From: Steromphala cineraria
Lineage: Eukaryota; Mollusca; Gastropoda; Trochida; Trochidae
Length of the DNA: 64,000 bases
Reading direction: 5' to 3'
NCBI GenBank assembly: GCA_916613615.1
Contig: OU744725.1
Coordinates: forward strand, 61,016,575-61,080,574
Shown here: one piece after another, positions 36,371-49,352 of the stretch
Layout: every line of letters begins with the position of its first letter
Numbering within the stretch: position 1 is the first letter of the stretch
Program-made: the position numbers and the translations under genes
The notes under the pieces: generated by a model
The model's database searches: none
Told to the model about the DNA's origin: nothing
Seen by the model: only the letters and a program-made list of their open reading frames with translations

Positions 36371-36640
36371 GATGGTGACGAGAGGATGGTGACGAGTGAA
36401 TGGTGACGAGTGGATGGTGACGAGGGGATGGTGACGAGTGGATGGTGACGAGAGGATGGTGACGAGTGGATGTGACGAGTGGATGGTGACGAGTGGATGG
36501 TGACGAGAGGATGGTGACGAGTGAATGATGACGAGAGGATAGTGACGAGAGGATGGTGACGAGAGGATGGTGACGAGAGGATGGTGACGAATTGATGGTG
36601 ACGAGTGGATGGTGACGACTGGATTGTGACGAGTGGATGG
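36371..36640. repeat. 15-bp minisatellite, about 18 units
   Basis: Units of the form GATGGTGACGAGAGG / GATGGTGACGAGTG(G/A) run uninterrupted for 270 bp, with a few single-base changes and one unit shortened by a base near 36470. Because 15 is a multiple of three, the minus strand is open in two phases and gives Ser/His/Pro-rich repeats. Not a gene. Confidence 0.95.
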
Positions 36641-39183
36641 CAACGGCCAGTGGTTGTTAGGACACGACATACACTTAATATGCAGCTGACTTCTTCTCTG
36701 ACACAACATGAATAATTCATAACAACTGACACTGTGACCTAAAACTGAGAAACAACAGGTCGTCGACTGGACAGTTATTGACGGCCATTGTCATTATGCT
36801 TAGACAAATGTTTGAGTTAGAACTTTGATTTTTATATGCGTGAGAACTGGTTATATACTAAATTACTCGGGTCTTTAATTTTATATTGTTATTTCAAATT
36901 AATAAAAATGTGATGACAACTGGATTTGAGCATAATTCATTAAATCAATCACTATCATCATTTCGCCAACAGTTCAATATATATTATCCTCAAGCTTTTA
37001 GCCATTGGTCCTAAATATCTGCTGGATTTGAATTATTTATTATTTGTCTTATTGTTCTCGTTTCAGTCAATAAAAGGTTTAACCACTGCTGTAACATGTC
37101 ATTGTCATTTTCTATAATTGTTTTCTGAATGATGCAATCCCAATAGGATGTTGGTTGAATGACACAAGCTCATTGTTCGTTTGTCAATAACCATTATCTT
37201 TGTGTGTTGAGTTATTTATAAAAAATCAGGTATTTGGAATATTTGAACAATGGTGAAAATATACATCTCGAATTATAATATTTTTGTGGCACAAATCTAT
37301 TTGAAAAATCTTATTTATTGGTTACTCAAAGATATGATGATACAGATACAAAGTGTAACAAACACTTATCACTTCGTTCAAAATCTGTCTTTACGCTGGC
37401 TCTTTCAAGTTGTAACACAATAACACAATGTCTAGTTTTAAAAATGAGAGGGCGCTTTGGAAGGAGTTAAGAGCTTTCTAGTTTTCATCTGTTACAAAAA
37501 AATAGTTCTCCCAGAGGAATAAAGCTAGTAGTCGTCAAAGTTATCAAATAGACTTGTGTTCAAACAAGTATCGCTCGACATTCCTTCTACCGTTTAGTTT
37601 CTATTACCAAATCCCTCATCTAGTCAAATAACCATTTTTTTGTACAAAGTTTGTTTTTACTTTCGCCATCCAATCAAACGGAGTTTCTAAAATGGAACTC
37701 ATCGACATCCAATTACAAAAGAACAAATAAAGTTCACGGAAACAGCGACAATTCACACTTAGGACAATATGGACTTTTCTGAAAATATGTTTGAATGATA
37801 TTTCAAAATGATATTTTTTCCAGATCTGTTTCAATTAAGAGCTGTAATTGTTTAACACCTCCCTCTAGGCTAATCAGTTTGGACTGATATTGTTCACACT
37901 CATTTGAAAAAGGAGTTATTATCCAAAATATTGTTTTACGGTTTTGTGACTGTTGGTAACAAAGAACGCATAAACTAAACATATTGTTTGCGTTAAAACA
38001 TAATCGATCATTTTATATTTAGAAAAATGATACTTTTACAATGATATTACTCTTATTCGGGTTAGATGTTCCTGCAGTATAATTTTCATATTTGCAGCTT
38101 CAGGCATAATCGGAATGGGGAATTTTTTGTAAGTGTCCGAATACCATTGATAGATGCTTGGACGGGGATAATAACTCATTTCTGATCTGAAATAGTTCAA
38201 CGTTCTTTGGGTAGATTCTTTCCATTTTCCTCAATACAATATATCAGAATTCACGTTTCATTAAGATTTGACTACAAAAATGCCATGACGCGTGTTTTTA
38301 ATATGACTTTATTAATTTGATATTTTGTACCTAATGGTAAGGTATTGAGCTGCATTTACATGTGAAACATTTGTACCAGGAATCGTCATTTGATGTCAAA
38401 TCGGTGATATAACCATCCGTATAAAGTTTCACATGATACAGGATTACAAGAAAGAACACACTTGTAGTGGTGAACAGAGATATATACTTAAATATGCTGT
38501 GAAGATGCGCCATGTTTTCAAGACTTGCACAAAAGCCGATGATTTTTCCACCTCCTTTTAAATCGGATTCTCATGTATCAGCAATATCATTTTCTTCAAG
38601 AAAGCGATCTCACGCTACACATAACATATAACTCCAATACCATAAATAGCAAAAACTGCCAATCTGCTTTAAAGTTTTTTAAAAGCTAAAGGTTGTAAAG
38701 AGGTTATAGGGAACAACTACACACAACAGTTTGAATTTCAAATATTACATTACAAGAATATCACAAAAGAAGATTTATGTCAAATAAGAAAAATTCTAGT
38801 TCTTGACTGATGACATAAGTTATAACTTCCAACAGATGAAAGCTAAGAGGCGTTTCTCCTTGGTGATTTCACTACCACTGAAATCTGTTTAACAACACTA
38901 CTTTTTTCGTTGAAATGTCCATAATTGGCTGTGATCACACGATGGTGTACAATCTTTTGTCAAATACAATGTATAAATAATTCATCACGATGTCTTATTT
39001 GCTTGAAAAATCAGCAAACATGAAACAACGAAAGAGGCAAGCCTTAAAGTATCTTTTTACAAAACTCATCAAATCCACGTATCCTGTTCAACTAAATCTT
39101 CAACTGGTAGGGAAAAGATCGTTACCAATCGTTTTCAGAGTTAACTTTTAAAGATCCTACAATACAGGAAGTATGACACTGGA
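36641..39183. other. AT-rich spacer
   Basis: No gene or sizeable repeat recognised in about 2.5 kb. Confidence 0.5.
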
Positions 39184-39225
39184 AGAGAATATTTAAAAGT
39201 TACTTCTGTAGAGTAAATATTCTCT
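39184..39225. repeat. Perfect 12-bp-arm inverted repeat
   Basis: AGAGAATATTTA (39184-39195) and TAAATATTCTCT (39214-39225) with an 18-base loop. AT-rich, so it may be a chance hairpin. Confidence 0.6.
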
Positions 39226-39300
39226 GATTTATTTATCATGTATCTTGTACTATTCAAAATATCCTTCTAAAGAAACAAAGATTACTTGCATTTTTGTGGA

Positions 39301-39525
39301 GAGAAACAAATCATCAGAACTAACTACCAAGCACCACACAAGATATAACATTGAAACATACATGGTTGTAAACATTAATGCAGAGAAAAAAATCAGAACA
39401 AAATATCACGTTCCACACAAGATGTAACATTGAAATAGACATGGTTACAGACATGTTGTGAAGAGGAAACACATCCTCATAATGTCACATACCATGCAAC
39501 ATAGAACAGTGAAATATATAACAAT
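39301..39525. repeat. 81-bp tandem repeat, about three diverged copies
   Basis: Copies begin near 39301 (GAGAAACAAATCATCAGAAC), 39382 (GAGAAAAAAATCAGAAC) and 39463 (GAGGAAACACATCCTCATAA), each followed by CACACAAGATATAACATTGAA-like and ACATGGTTG-like words in the first two. The third copy is the most decayed. The spacing of 81 bp is constant. Confidence 0.65.
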
Positions 39526-41019
39526 ACAAGTGAAATTGTCATTTTAGATAAAACTCAAAATTAAATTTAAACATATGAGTCATTAAGAAAGACAAGTATA
39601 AAGTATTCAAATCTTTACATCATTTATATTAAGAGTTCCATACACCTTGCAGTTACAACAAACAAACTGATGATTTTATGTCATTTATATGACTTCACGC
39701 ATACTAAAACCCAGTTTACGTTCTAACAAAGACCAAATAACATATAAACGTTAACCCTCCCTAAACAACAAACAACACGCTGGTAATGAAGAGATAATAT
39801 TTCGTGTTTAACTGTCCATGTTTATTACCTGAAAAATGATACAACAGCTGTATACACCGTGTTTACTGTATCAAAATGAAACATTACCAAGGTATGATCA
39901 AGTTTACACCGATACCCAATACTTCACACTGTGTTCATGCCCATGCTTGAGTTAAACCACCAGAACTTGAAGACAAAGGCTCTAAACAGAGCTCGTTGAT
40001 GCGACACGCAAACAATTAGGCGTTCAGTTACACGGGGCCGTATTACACTGTAGATCATCTAATAAGCTTAGCCACTCCGGCTTGTGTTGCTTCTGTGTTG
40101 CATACACGATCTTCTGGTGTTTTGTGAACAGTGGAAATAATTTCTCGCTAATTAATTGAGCCTTCTATCAGTCATCTTCACAACGGCTATCAGTTATCAC
40201 GACCCGATCTACATTTCCTCAAATGATTTAAATTAGACATTGTCTCACTGAAGATATAGTGTGTATTGATGTAACGTAACATCACCTGGGAGGGAGTGTC
40301 TATATCGCCATACTGAAATTAACAATTGTGAATTGTAACTTGCATGGCTCCTACATTTGTCAAGTAATGCCATCCCTCCATGGGAATATGGTATTATACT
40401 GAAACTGAGGCCTTAGATATCCCACTTGCTTACTGGTTTAAACTTTTAACTGTTTTGTGTTTTAGGTTCTGGCGTAAATGTTAATGTTTGTCTTTTATGT
40501 ATTGGTAATGTATTTCACTGACACTTAAGGATTCTGCACGTGGAATTTCTATGGGTAGATTAACAACTGGATCTGATATTGACCGGAAATAGATCGTCAG
40601 TAGATGGAATGGGAAAATGTATGTTGCAGGAATTCTGCAAACAGATGATTCAAGATATCTATATCAAGTGAGAAGTTAGTTATGAAGGACCTTTTTTTCA
40701 AAAAACACAATTGAACCTTCTGGCAAACTTCTAACTTAAAGTACGTGTTATATGCCCTTGTCGACTTATAATACGTGCAGTATTTAAGACAGAAATTACT
40801 ATGAGAGTAAATTTACAAAATCAAATATGTTCTGGAATGATTATGACTGCTAATAAGTACCATGCTTACTTCTTGTAATTGACACTGCCATCTATTACGT
40901 CGTCAAAACGGTATTACGTATGCATTCACGGGTACATAACAAGTTTTACATCTAACCTATATACAGTATGAGTATGGAATACGTGATACAAAGAAGTCAA
41001 ATTTAAGCAAAAAACTAGC
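39526..41019. other. AT-rich spacer with weak island
   Basis: 39940-40330 is somewhat GC-richer and complex (CGCTAATTAATTGAGCC near 40146, a homeodomain-type site) and may be a small regulatory element. The rest is AT-rich with nothing recognised. Confidence 0.35.
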
Positions 41020-41430
41020 AAATCAGTCATCTATACACAAGAAAGTTGTTAATTTGGAGAAATTTGAGCAACTTGTGCATCGGAATAAAACAATTTAATC
41101 GTCTCCTGGGGGTTACTGTTAGGCAGGCGCTGCCTCTCATCAAATTACTCCTTCTCAACGAACAAGCCGGACCGGTGTTATTGGAATTAATAGACGCAAC
41201 TGATTTGGACCTGGCGACTCGTGAAATCGCGTTATTGTGAGCAGTTCTAGAGGACCTGTTTATGACAGACACCGCCTAAGGCCCGAAGGAGTCTTTAGCA
41301 AGGTTCCAGCCCAAAGACAAGGGCAACTTATGCAATACGCGTGAATGATTCCTGTGTCAAACACACGCCTCCCGTCTTTGTTTTATAACCATACTACAGA
41401 ACTGATACTTCCGGTTGTTAAGCAAACGAA
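41020..41430. other. GC-richer island, candidate conserved non-coding element
   Basis: High-complexity block with AGGCAGGCGCTGCCTCTC near 41124 (dyad AGGCAGCGCCTGCCT-like) and TTGGAATTAATAGACGC near 41180. Opposite-strand open frames of 64 and 81 codons overlap here, which is typical of GC-richer non-coding DNA rather than of a gene. Neither is recognised. Confidence 0.38.
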
Positions 41431-42269
41431 GAGGTTTGGCTTCATCGTCTTCCTTTGAGCTGAAATAACATATGAAACCCTTATGTTTAGGATATTCTGT
41501 GAATTATGTCTTCTTATTGTAAGCGTATTCCTAATTTCGTGCTTTTTAAGTTCACTATCTGTGTATGTATGTCTACCTTTACTGTACTGTTACTGTACTG
41601 CACATACCATAGAGACGATCTCCACAGCAGAACTTGTTCAAAATTTAATTGTTTTGAGTTGTTATGTTCAATAGATCTTCAAAGTAGAGAAATATTAGGT
41701 AGATAAAGGTAAAAGCATATGTATATTGTTTTTAATCCATTTAAGGAACAAACGTATAATCAGTTCTTGCTTTTTTCAACTGTCGGGAAAAGTTAGAAAA
41801 GCCAAAAATTAGGACCATGGATATTTCTTAACTCACAGAAAACATCAGAACTAATTAATTATATAAATTTATTATCCTTTTCTTATTTTATCAGCTTTAA
41901 AAATATAGATTTTAAAGAATTATCAAAACAAGGGAAGGAATCTTGCATACATGTACAATGTATGTTCTAAGTAATTTACTAAACTATGCAACACTCAAAC
42001 ATAACAGAAAAGACAACATTCGTTCAAGATTTGTAATATCCGAATGGTCACCAATTTCTGAATAAGATAAACGTATAAACTTCTAGTGTCAATTCATTTT
42101 CATTTGAATCTGTGAGCACATGACTTAAGATGCGGCTATGGCGTCCCCATAAAGTTTATATGAAATGCTAAGTTAAAAAAGCTTTGAAAGATATTGTTAA
42201 ACTGTAAAATGTAATGATTAAGTGATATGGAAATCAAGCAATAAACTTTGGTCCGCACTCAATGGCGTA
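41431..42269. other. AT-rich spacer
   Basis: Includes a small CTGTACTGTTACTGTACTGC direct repeat near 41583. Nothing else is recognised. Confidence 0.45.
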
Positions 42270-43330
42270 ATGCTGTCTTTATATGTTCTTGTTCTGAGAT
42301 AAAACACCACCAAGAACCTTTCGAAATCAAAGAATGCTCTCTGGAATAGCCATGAAATTATACGATATGAAAATCTTGCCCTTTATTTCTTCTTTGGAAT
42401 CTTGGCCTATATAAATGTCTCAAAACGGACAGTTTACAATTTTTCGGTTATCATTTTAAGAGCCTGTACGATTTTCCTGTTCGATAAAGGGAGATAATTT
42501 GATTCAGCGCTAGTGACAAAATTGGGACATAACGCTAAAATTGAGCTATTAAGTGACACGGAGTCTAAAGGCTACACGACTAATTTCTTCTTTTTCAATA
42601 GAAATGCTCCGACGTTTATCTCCAACCCAATGAAATCCCTGGTCGTAAAACGCACAGTTCCGAAGCCGGACAAGCCTAGCGTTCTATCATTTGATTTATA
42701 TAAAAGTATTTTTTTCGTTAACAATAATTGTTGGTCTCTCAGACGTACAGCAAATAGAGACTTTGACATAATTTGACATTCTATTGACAAACAGTGTTCC
42801 AGTGAAGTCATTTTTGGTAAATAATGTGGCAGGGGTCAAGGGCTAACTCATCAGAAGAACTTCGATTTTTTTCCGCTGACAGGAACCACCAAGTAAATTT
42901 ATATGAAGGAATCTGAAGCGTTTAATCTAAAGCTGCCGTAAAGACTTTTATTGTTGTGATAATTCAATCGAGTGCAAGGAGGATTGTAACCCTGAAATAC
43001 CCTGAATGTTTATTTGAACCTAAGTGACTCAAACTACCAAGAGGGGTTCGTCCAGGAGACACGTTCTGTGCATGATCGTTACGTTTAGAACTGCCTTTGG
43101 CCACGTCATTAGGAATTGGATAATGGCAATAACGGGTTGGAGATCCATTTGGGTTTAAATAGAGAAACAATTTAATATTTGATAGTGTATTTTTGTTAAG
43201 GAAATAATCAAGTATTATTGACAGTAAAAGTAAGTAAGGAATTTGTATTGTGCACCCTGCAGTTCTAGCACCCGTTAAAACAATGTACCATGCTACCCTT
43301 ACCATACTCTGCGCCAAACTAGGAACCTGC
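42270..43330. other. Moderate-GC region
   Basis: Higher complexity than its flanks, in patches (42440-42790 and 42960-43330). Frames of 87, 79 and 117 codons on either strand show no known domain. Possible weak regulatory island. Confidence 0.3.
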
Positions 43331-43899
43331 AGCTTCTTTCTTGAGGTGTATGTGGGTACTCATCGTTATAAAAGACCATTCCATTCACAATAGGTGTATT
43401 AACTATGGTGTGTTTTCAAAACAAAATTCGGTAAAGCGTTACTAAATATTGATTAAATCAAAACATATTAGTATTATGCAGTAGAATATATGGCCATTGA
43501 TCTATTTGATATGTATTATTCCAAAAGAACATGTCAATTATGTCTTATTTGTGAAATTGTGATTTTCGAAAATTTCGATTTAAATATTCAATATAGATTT
43601 TGTATGATAAAAATCAAGACAATTACATTGTCTTAGTGCCAAGGAACAAATATGAATTGGATCTAAAGTTTTTGATAATTCATGAAGGATTTTGTAGAGA
43701 AAAACAAAAGTTAGTGTTTTTGAAATTTTGACCGCTAGTCAATTCAATGTCCTGCCAATTTTTTTACGGATAACTGTTAGGTATGACATACGAATATGTT
43801 AACGCAAAATGAATGTTTACTCATGTAATGAAATTTCAAATAGATACGTTTCGTTTTCGTAATGCTATGATGCCTCAAAGACATATATATGATATTTGC
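43331..43899. other. AT-rich spacer
   Basis: Nothing recognised. Confidence 0.5.
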
Positions 43900-44342
43900 A
43901 ATAGAATATGCAGGTAAGTGAACAATCTTAAGGTACGCAGCTGTATGTGTATCCATTCCTTGGAATCTAAATGCCGTGCTCTAGATGTTTTGTTTACTAA
44001 ATTAAGATTCTTAACATAGAAAATGCAGGTAAGTGAATAAACTTAAGGTACGCAGCTGTATGTGAAACCGTTCCCTGAAATCTAAGTTCCGTGCTCTAGA
44101 CGTTTTGTTTACTAAAATACGACTCTTAACACAGAAAATGCAGGTAAGTGAACAAACTTAAGGTATGCAGCTGTATGTGTAACATTTCCCTGAAATCTAA
44201 GTTCCGTGCTCTGGACGTTTTTTATTACTGAAATAAGACTCATAACATAGAAAATGCAGGTAAGTGAACAAGGTACCCAGCTGTATGTGTATCCATTCCT
44301 TGGAATCTAAACGCCGTGCTAAAATACGACTCTTAAAATTGA
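43900..44342 (+). repeat. 115-bp tandem array, four copies, each with a splice-donor consensus
   Basis: Four consecutive units share ATGCAGGTAAGTGAA, CAGCTGTATGTG and CCGTGCTCTAGA-like words. The GTAAGT positions are 43914, 44029, 44144 and 44260, giving a 115-116 bp period. Units 2 and 3 are most alike, while units 1 and 4 share CCATTCCTTGGAATCTAAA. Unit 4 is shortened to about 90 bp. Each unit contains CAG|GTAAGT, a perfect metazoan 5' splice consensus. Confidence 0.92.
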
Positions 44343-45639
44343 CTACATTTGTACCTCTCTGCTATGAGTAAGCGCCCCGCCCCCTCCCTGGTCTTCTGTA
44401 TCCACCAGATCATAGCTATAACAATGTCATGACCAGCTCCCTTGTCTTCGGCGAGTTATTCACTAGAGAAATACGAGCTCGCATATTTCAATATCTAATT
44501 CTGAGCATACAATATTGCATGTCGGGCGACAAGGTATTTGCAAACTGGAAATTATTTACGAGACAAATACAGTTGTTACGCTGACAAGATACTACAACAG
44601 AGTAACGTAATACCACAATATTGTGACAGTAACAGCAAACCAATGGCAATGAAACTGCTATTGCTATTATTATTACCTCGATGTATTAGTCTCACCTGGA
44701 TAAACACAAACAACCTCTCCCTTTATGAAATTAACAATGAAATGAACATCTTAGGTTCAGACATATATTGCTTCTATCAATATATATAAAATTTCGCTTT
44801 CGTGCCACACGTGCAAACAGTTTATTGTTGCTGTGCCTATAATTGCCTTAAAGTGATATATTAATATCACTTTTACCTGTTGTGTAATATCATTAGCCGT
44901 GTGTGGAAACAACTCGCCTGTGATAAATATAGAGCATTAGGTATCTTCAGATATGGCATCAAAGGCAATGTGAATAAATTGGAAGTGGTTATAGGCGATT
45001 AACCTGAAAATTGATCATTATTGTACTAATGAGTCACGCCTCGGAGCTCTATCGATTATCCCGGTGACTAAAGTCAACTTCCTACTTGTATTGACGAAGT
45101 TCTATGACGTCATAATTTTTGCAGTTAAAAAGGTCACCGTTAACTATATGCCCCCTATTGACACGCGTTTGCTTTTAATTTCTCTAGCAAGGAGAACAGT
45201 TTAATGCAATATTTGTTATATGGATAGCAGTACTCTTTTATAAACAAATTATTGGTTTGGGTTTCGTTGTTTTCTCATGAATAGAGAAGAGAAGTGAGGG
45301 ATGTCAGATTTGTCATACAAAGTTTGACCCTTGGAAGGTGTTCGTTCTTAAAAAAGGTAAGTTGTATACTTATGTTATAAATGGTATTTACTACATGTGT
45401 TTCGTTGCTCATAACTCATTCGTATAAGCGAAAGCAATAGTGCTTTAAATTGTTCACATAATCTCATGCTAAACTTAAAAACATACACTAGCGTGGATCA
45501 TTATGCAAAATGGCAAACTCAAATTGACAAGTATGTTACTACAAGTTCTTTGGATGACAATTTAGTACTTAGTATTGAGAACCAATCCAGAAATCTGTCC
45601 AAAAGGTTCTACATTAATGTCATCACTGTCTGTTCTAGT
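44343..45639. other. Mixed spacer with a small island
   Basis: 44350-44480 is GC-rich. 44890-45150 is a small high-complexity island with CTATCGATTATCCCGG near 45049 and TGACGTCA at 45105-45112. 45170-45630 is AT-rich. No gene recognised. Confidence 0.38.
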
Positions 45640-47400
45640 GACAATTATGATTGCACGTGTGTGGTGAAATTGACACGCTTGTCCACTGGCTCGCGGTGTC
45701 GGTCAATAGTCACCAATCAGATGTCAGGAGCCATGTTTTCGTTTTGCACGCTTACGCCAACTTCCACAGCGGACACAAACCTACATCCCACTTCTTTCAT
45801 AAATAAGAAAATGTCAATAAGATGTCATTACGCCGTGAAATGACCTGACGATCCATGTCATTCGCAGTTGCCTTGTCACTCAGGGCGTGCCCGGCTGACA
45901 GGGGCAATAATCCATGATTTGCAGGTATCGGCCGATAGAGGGCGGGTAGGCGCTCATTACGGCCACCCCACACCCGACATGCGACTTGGCGTACACAAAC
46001 GCCTTCTTCACGCCAAAGGCACTAATAAATGATACATTCGGCTGAATGCCTCTCTTTCAATGGTTATTTATTTCCGCTGGGCCGAAACAGAGTCAATAGC
46101 CGACGAGCCATAAAGACAGGGTGAAAATGTAACAAAACGGCTGATCGAGCGCGCCGGCCGAAGCTCCATTGTTCGTATAGTGAATGCAACGAGAGTGTTC
46201 ATTGAAGCCCGTGCAGCTTAACGCGCCCAGTGCTGCCTGTATTCACGCCGGTACTAATCCGACACAGCAAATCTTATTAAAACGAGCGACTAGTCGGGCT
46301 ATACGCTGCCCCACCGTTCTACCGATGCACGTGCACTGTGCTACGTGTGTGGCCGAGAAAAGTCCCGGATGTATTCCGAGCTCTCATTTCTTCAGAGGTG
46401 TCGTCTTGTCGAAATTATTTTTCCATCGAACAAAAGCAAAGACGTTGAGGAAAGCTTGGACAGAACCTCTTCTTAATAATGTCGCTTCTTCCTTAACCGT
46501 ATTACCGTGCGTTACGTTCCAGAAATACCGCTCATCAGAAACGTGCAGCAACTGCGTAATTAAAGCGCTATGGGACTTTTTCATTATCTGACGTTCCATG
46601 CGGTATATTTGATAATTTGCTGGTGAGCATTGTGTTCACATTAATTACAGTCCGGATTAGATTCTCTTATGAGATTGGATGAAGTAGTGAAAGGAAACGA
46701 GGCTGGTTGGTTCATATCACCGAGTGTGTAAGAACCATTACACGTTCTGCACCATTGAGACAGCACCAAGTCCATGGAGGGAGCTTCTGCAGCACTACCA
46801 GCTTCTGTATCATGAGAAAATTAATATCGCACTTTCCGTGAAGATTTATATCTTTTCCTCTCCACCTTGGCACTAGGCGTCCAGAGTGGGCAGAGACGCT
46901 TTTAGAACACTTTTTCTTCACGAGATCTAGGTCCGGTATTTCACATCCTGTGCGAAAATTAGCAACGTTCGTGAACCTATCGGCGCTATATGCGAGCCCA
47001 AGAGGATTCAATTTTAGCACAAGGATTGGAATTAACCACTAGATCGCTTTTTGCGTCTAACTCAGTGTTCCGCTTCCCAGGATAATTATGTTAGTCCTCC
47101 GTCACCAAATTTCCAACTCGCGCTAATTAATAATTTTGCCAATTGCAGACACCAATTTTCCAATAAATTGCATTATCGTATTTCTATTGCCCATAGAACG
47201 TTTGATCTTAAGGAAAAGTGCTTCGTTTGGAAGTGAGGGCATTGGCACATGTTCCAACTGGCATCGCACGTGCGGCACGTGCACACGTGAAATAGAGTCG
47301 CCGCTAAGAGCGTATGACGGCGGTTGGACAGATGAACGTAGGAAGGTTAAACGATGAAGTCATAGCTCGAGATTGGCGTGAACGATTTCATTCACCCTAA
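45640..47400. other. Largest GC-rich island, candidate conserved non-coding element cluster
   Basis: About 1.7 kb, the most GC-rich part of the window. Notable words are GGGGCAATAATCCATGATTT (about 45901; TAATCC is an OTX/GSC core), GAGCCATAAAGAC (about 46105; posterior HOX type), TTATTTATTTCC (about 46065), TCCATTGTTCG (about 46166; SOX type), CACGTGCACTGTGC (46327) and CGCACGTGCGGCACGTGC (about 47265). An ATG-led 135-codon frame at 46184-46591 is Cys/Lys-rich and matches no family I know. Without splice context I favour a regulatory reading. Confidence 0.42.
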
Positions 47401-48792
47401 ACTTCTCCTGGTCTTTGACTTTATCAAATAGCTTTTTATACAGTCTCGGCCCGTGACAACATGACCAAGAAGTCAATATCAACGTTAACGATTTATCACT
47501 TACAAAACATGTCATAGATAACAATTATTTATAAGTCTAACGGAAGCTTTTACAATGTTCTTTTGTAAACATGGTTAAAATGATCCGAAAAAAGCGATGT
47601 TTCATTGGCATTAAAGACGGTATGGCAATAGTGATCTTATCGTGTTTAATTCACTAAATGTATTGAACTTAAGGAAAATTAAAATTTAATGAATTCAATT
47701 GTCTAAATTCGATTTTTTCCAATCAAATCTATTACATTGATATATGACAAATTTCACAAATATAGGATACCACTTCAAAAGAAAAGACATAGAATATAGA
47801 AGACTGAACCTATTAAACTGACTATGTATAAAAGTTACATATCAGAATTCAAGGAAGATTCCGCCATTAGTGACACCAATTGGAGCGTATTGACACAGAC
47901 CCTCACTGAAACCCGATATAACTGACCGCGTATAATGAGGCAATATGCTGCTGTCAGTTTTGATTAGTGATCGCTGATTGGAAGTGACATTTCAGTTTAC
48001 TTGCTATAGGAGATGTCACAGTGCACACTACTCAAGGTGCAGTAGATATGTAGGTTATTGTGAATGAGTACATACTGGGGAAAAGGTCACTGGTATCCCA
48101 CTTGAAATTATATTAAACTTCAAAGACGGTAACTTGCAGACATTAAACTGATCAACAATAATTTATCACTTTCCTTTAATTGAATCATTGCTTTGGGGTA
48201 ATGTGGTTAATAAATATCATGAACTTTGACAATTAAGTAAATAGCTTTCAGTTTGTCTTGAAAACGTCACAAATAATATTTGTCAACAACTATGAAGTTT
48301 GGTAAATACAAACTACAGAAGTTTATATGGAAATACATGTATGTGTATTTTGTTGAAATATTGAAATAAAACAACGTCAAACTTTGGATACACATTAAAC
48401 ATGATAAGTTTGAAATCTTCTGGTACAACGATCACAAGTACAGAAGTGAGCACAGCTCACATACTACCGTCTCATGTCAACAAACTAGAATGGTAGAATA
48501 AAAATTCATCGTTAGTGATTAACTTGGATGAAAAAGGAGTATACATTTTTAAAACAAGCTTTCCACTGTTTAAGTGATTGTTGATTTTCATTTACAAAAT
48601 TCGGGTGAAATTAAGTCACTTGATATTCTAAACCAGTTCAATGATGATTTTGTTTGATGAAAACTATTTTCGTTGTGAAATATTCTATGTTTTCAATATC
48701 GTCTCTCATGGGACACGTCTCTAATGATCTCCATGTTTTCGAAAACGTAAACGGATACTTTCAACTTAAAAGAACACATTTTTGGCTTTGTT
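47401..48792. other. AT-rich spacer
   Basis: 47860-48070 has somewhat higher complexity. Nothing else is recognised. Confidence 0.45.
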
Positions 48793-49352
48793 AGAAAAAG
48801 TTTGGGGAGATTGCATGTGCATTCTAAGATATATGCCTACTTCACAAAAATCCTTGGAATGCATAATATACAAACCGCAATATGTTTTTTCAAATATAAG
48901 TGTTATTCTAAAAAGGCACGATAAGGTATCATTTTTTTTCACTGTAACATTTATCATTGTTTAAAAACTTGTAAATTAGGACATTATTTTTTTTTCAATC
49001 ACAGACATCAAATATCAAATGGAAATAATAACTATTGAATTGATAGTGACTCAATGAAATGTTATTCTAGTACTAAGGCGGTTGTAATGTTCAATAGATT
49101 TTACTGAAATGTTATTATTTGGGACCTTTTTTAAAATTTTGATTCACAAAAATGAAATATCCATTTGAAGTTATAAAAGATACGATGCTAATGATTCGTT
49201 CAATAGCAAAAGTTTTGCAGAGATTGCATGTCCATTTTAAGACTTATGCTTTTGAGAAAATGACAACTTCAAAAACTTCCTTCTATTTAATTATATTTAA
49301 ACTGCAAAAAACATTATTCACATATTAGTCTTATTCTCAAAAGACACGATTA
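48793..49352 (+). repeat. Pair of diverged direct repeats, about 415 bp apart
   Basis: The block starting AAAAAGTTTGGGGAGATTGC (48794-48925) and the block starting AAAAGTTTTGCAGAGATTGC (49208-49352) share CATG(T/C)GCATT-like, TAAGA, TATGC, TTATTCT and ACACGAT/GCACGAT words in the same order. Between them the sequence is AT-rich. They may be the remains of a tandem duplication or of two copies of an unknown repeat. Confidence 0.55.

Noticed and set aside
36283..36732. Minus-strand frames of 133 and 149 codons rich in Ser, His and Pro
   Set aside because: They are translations of the 15-bp minisatellite in two phases.
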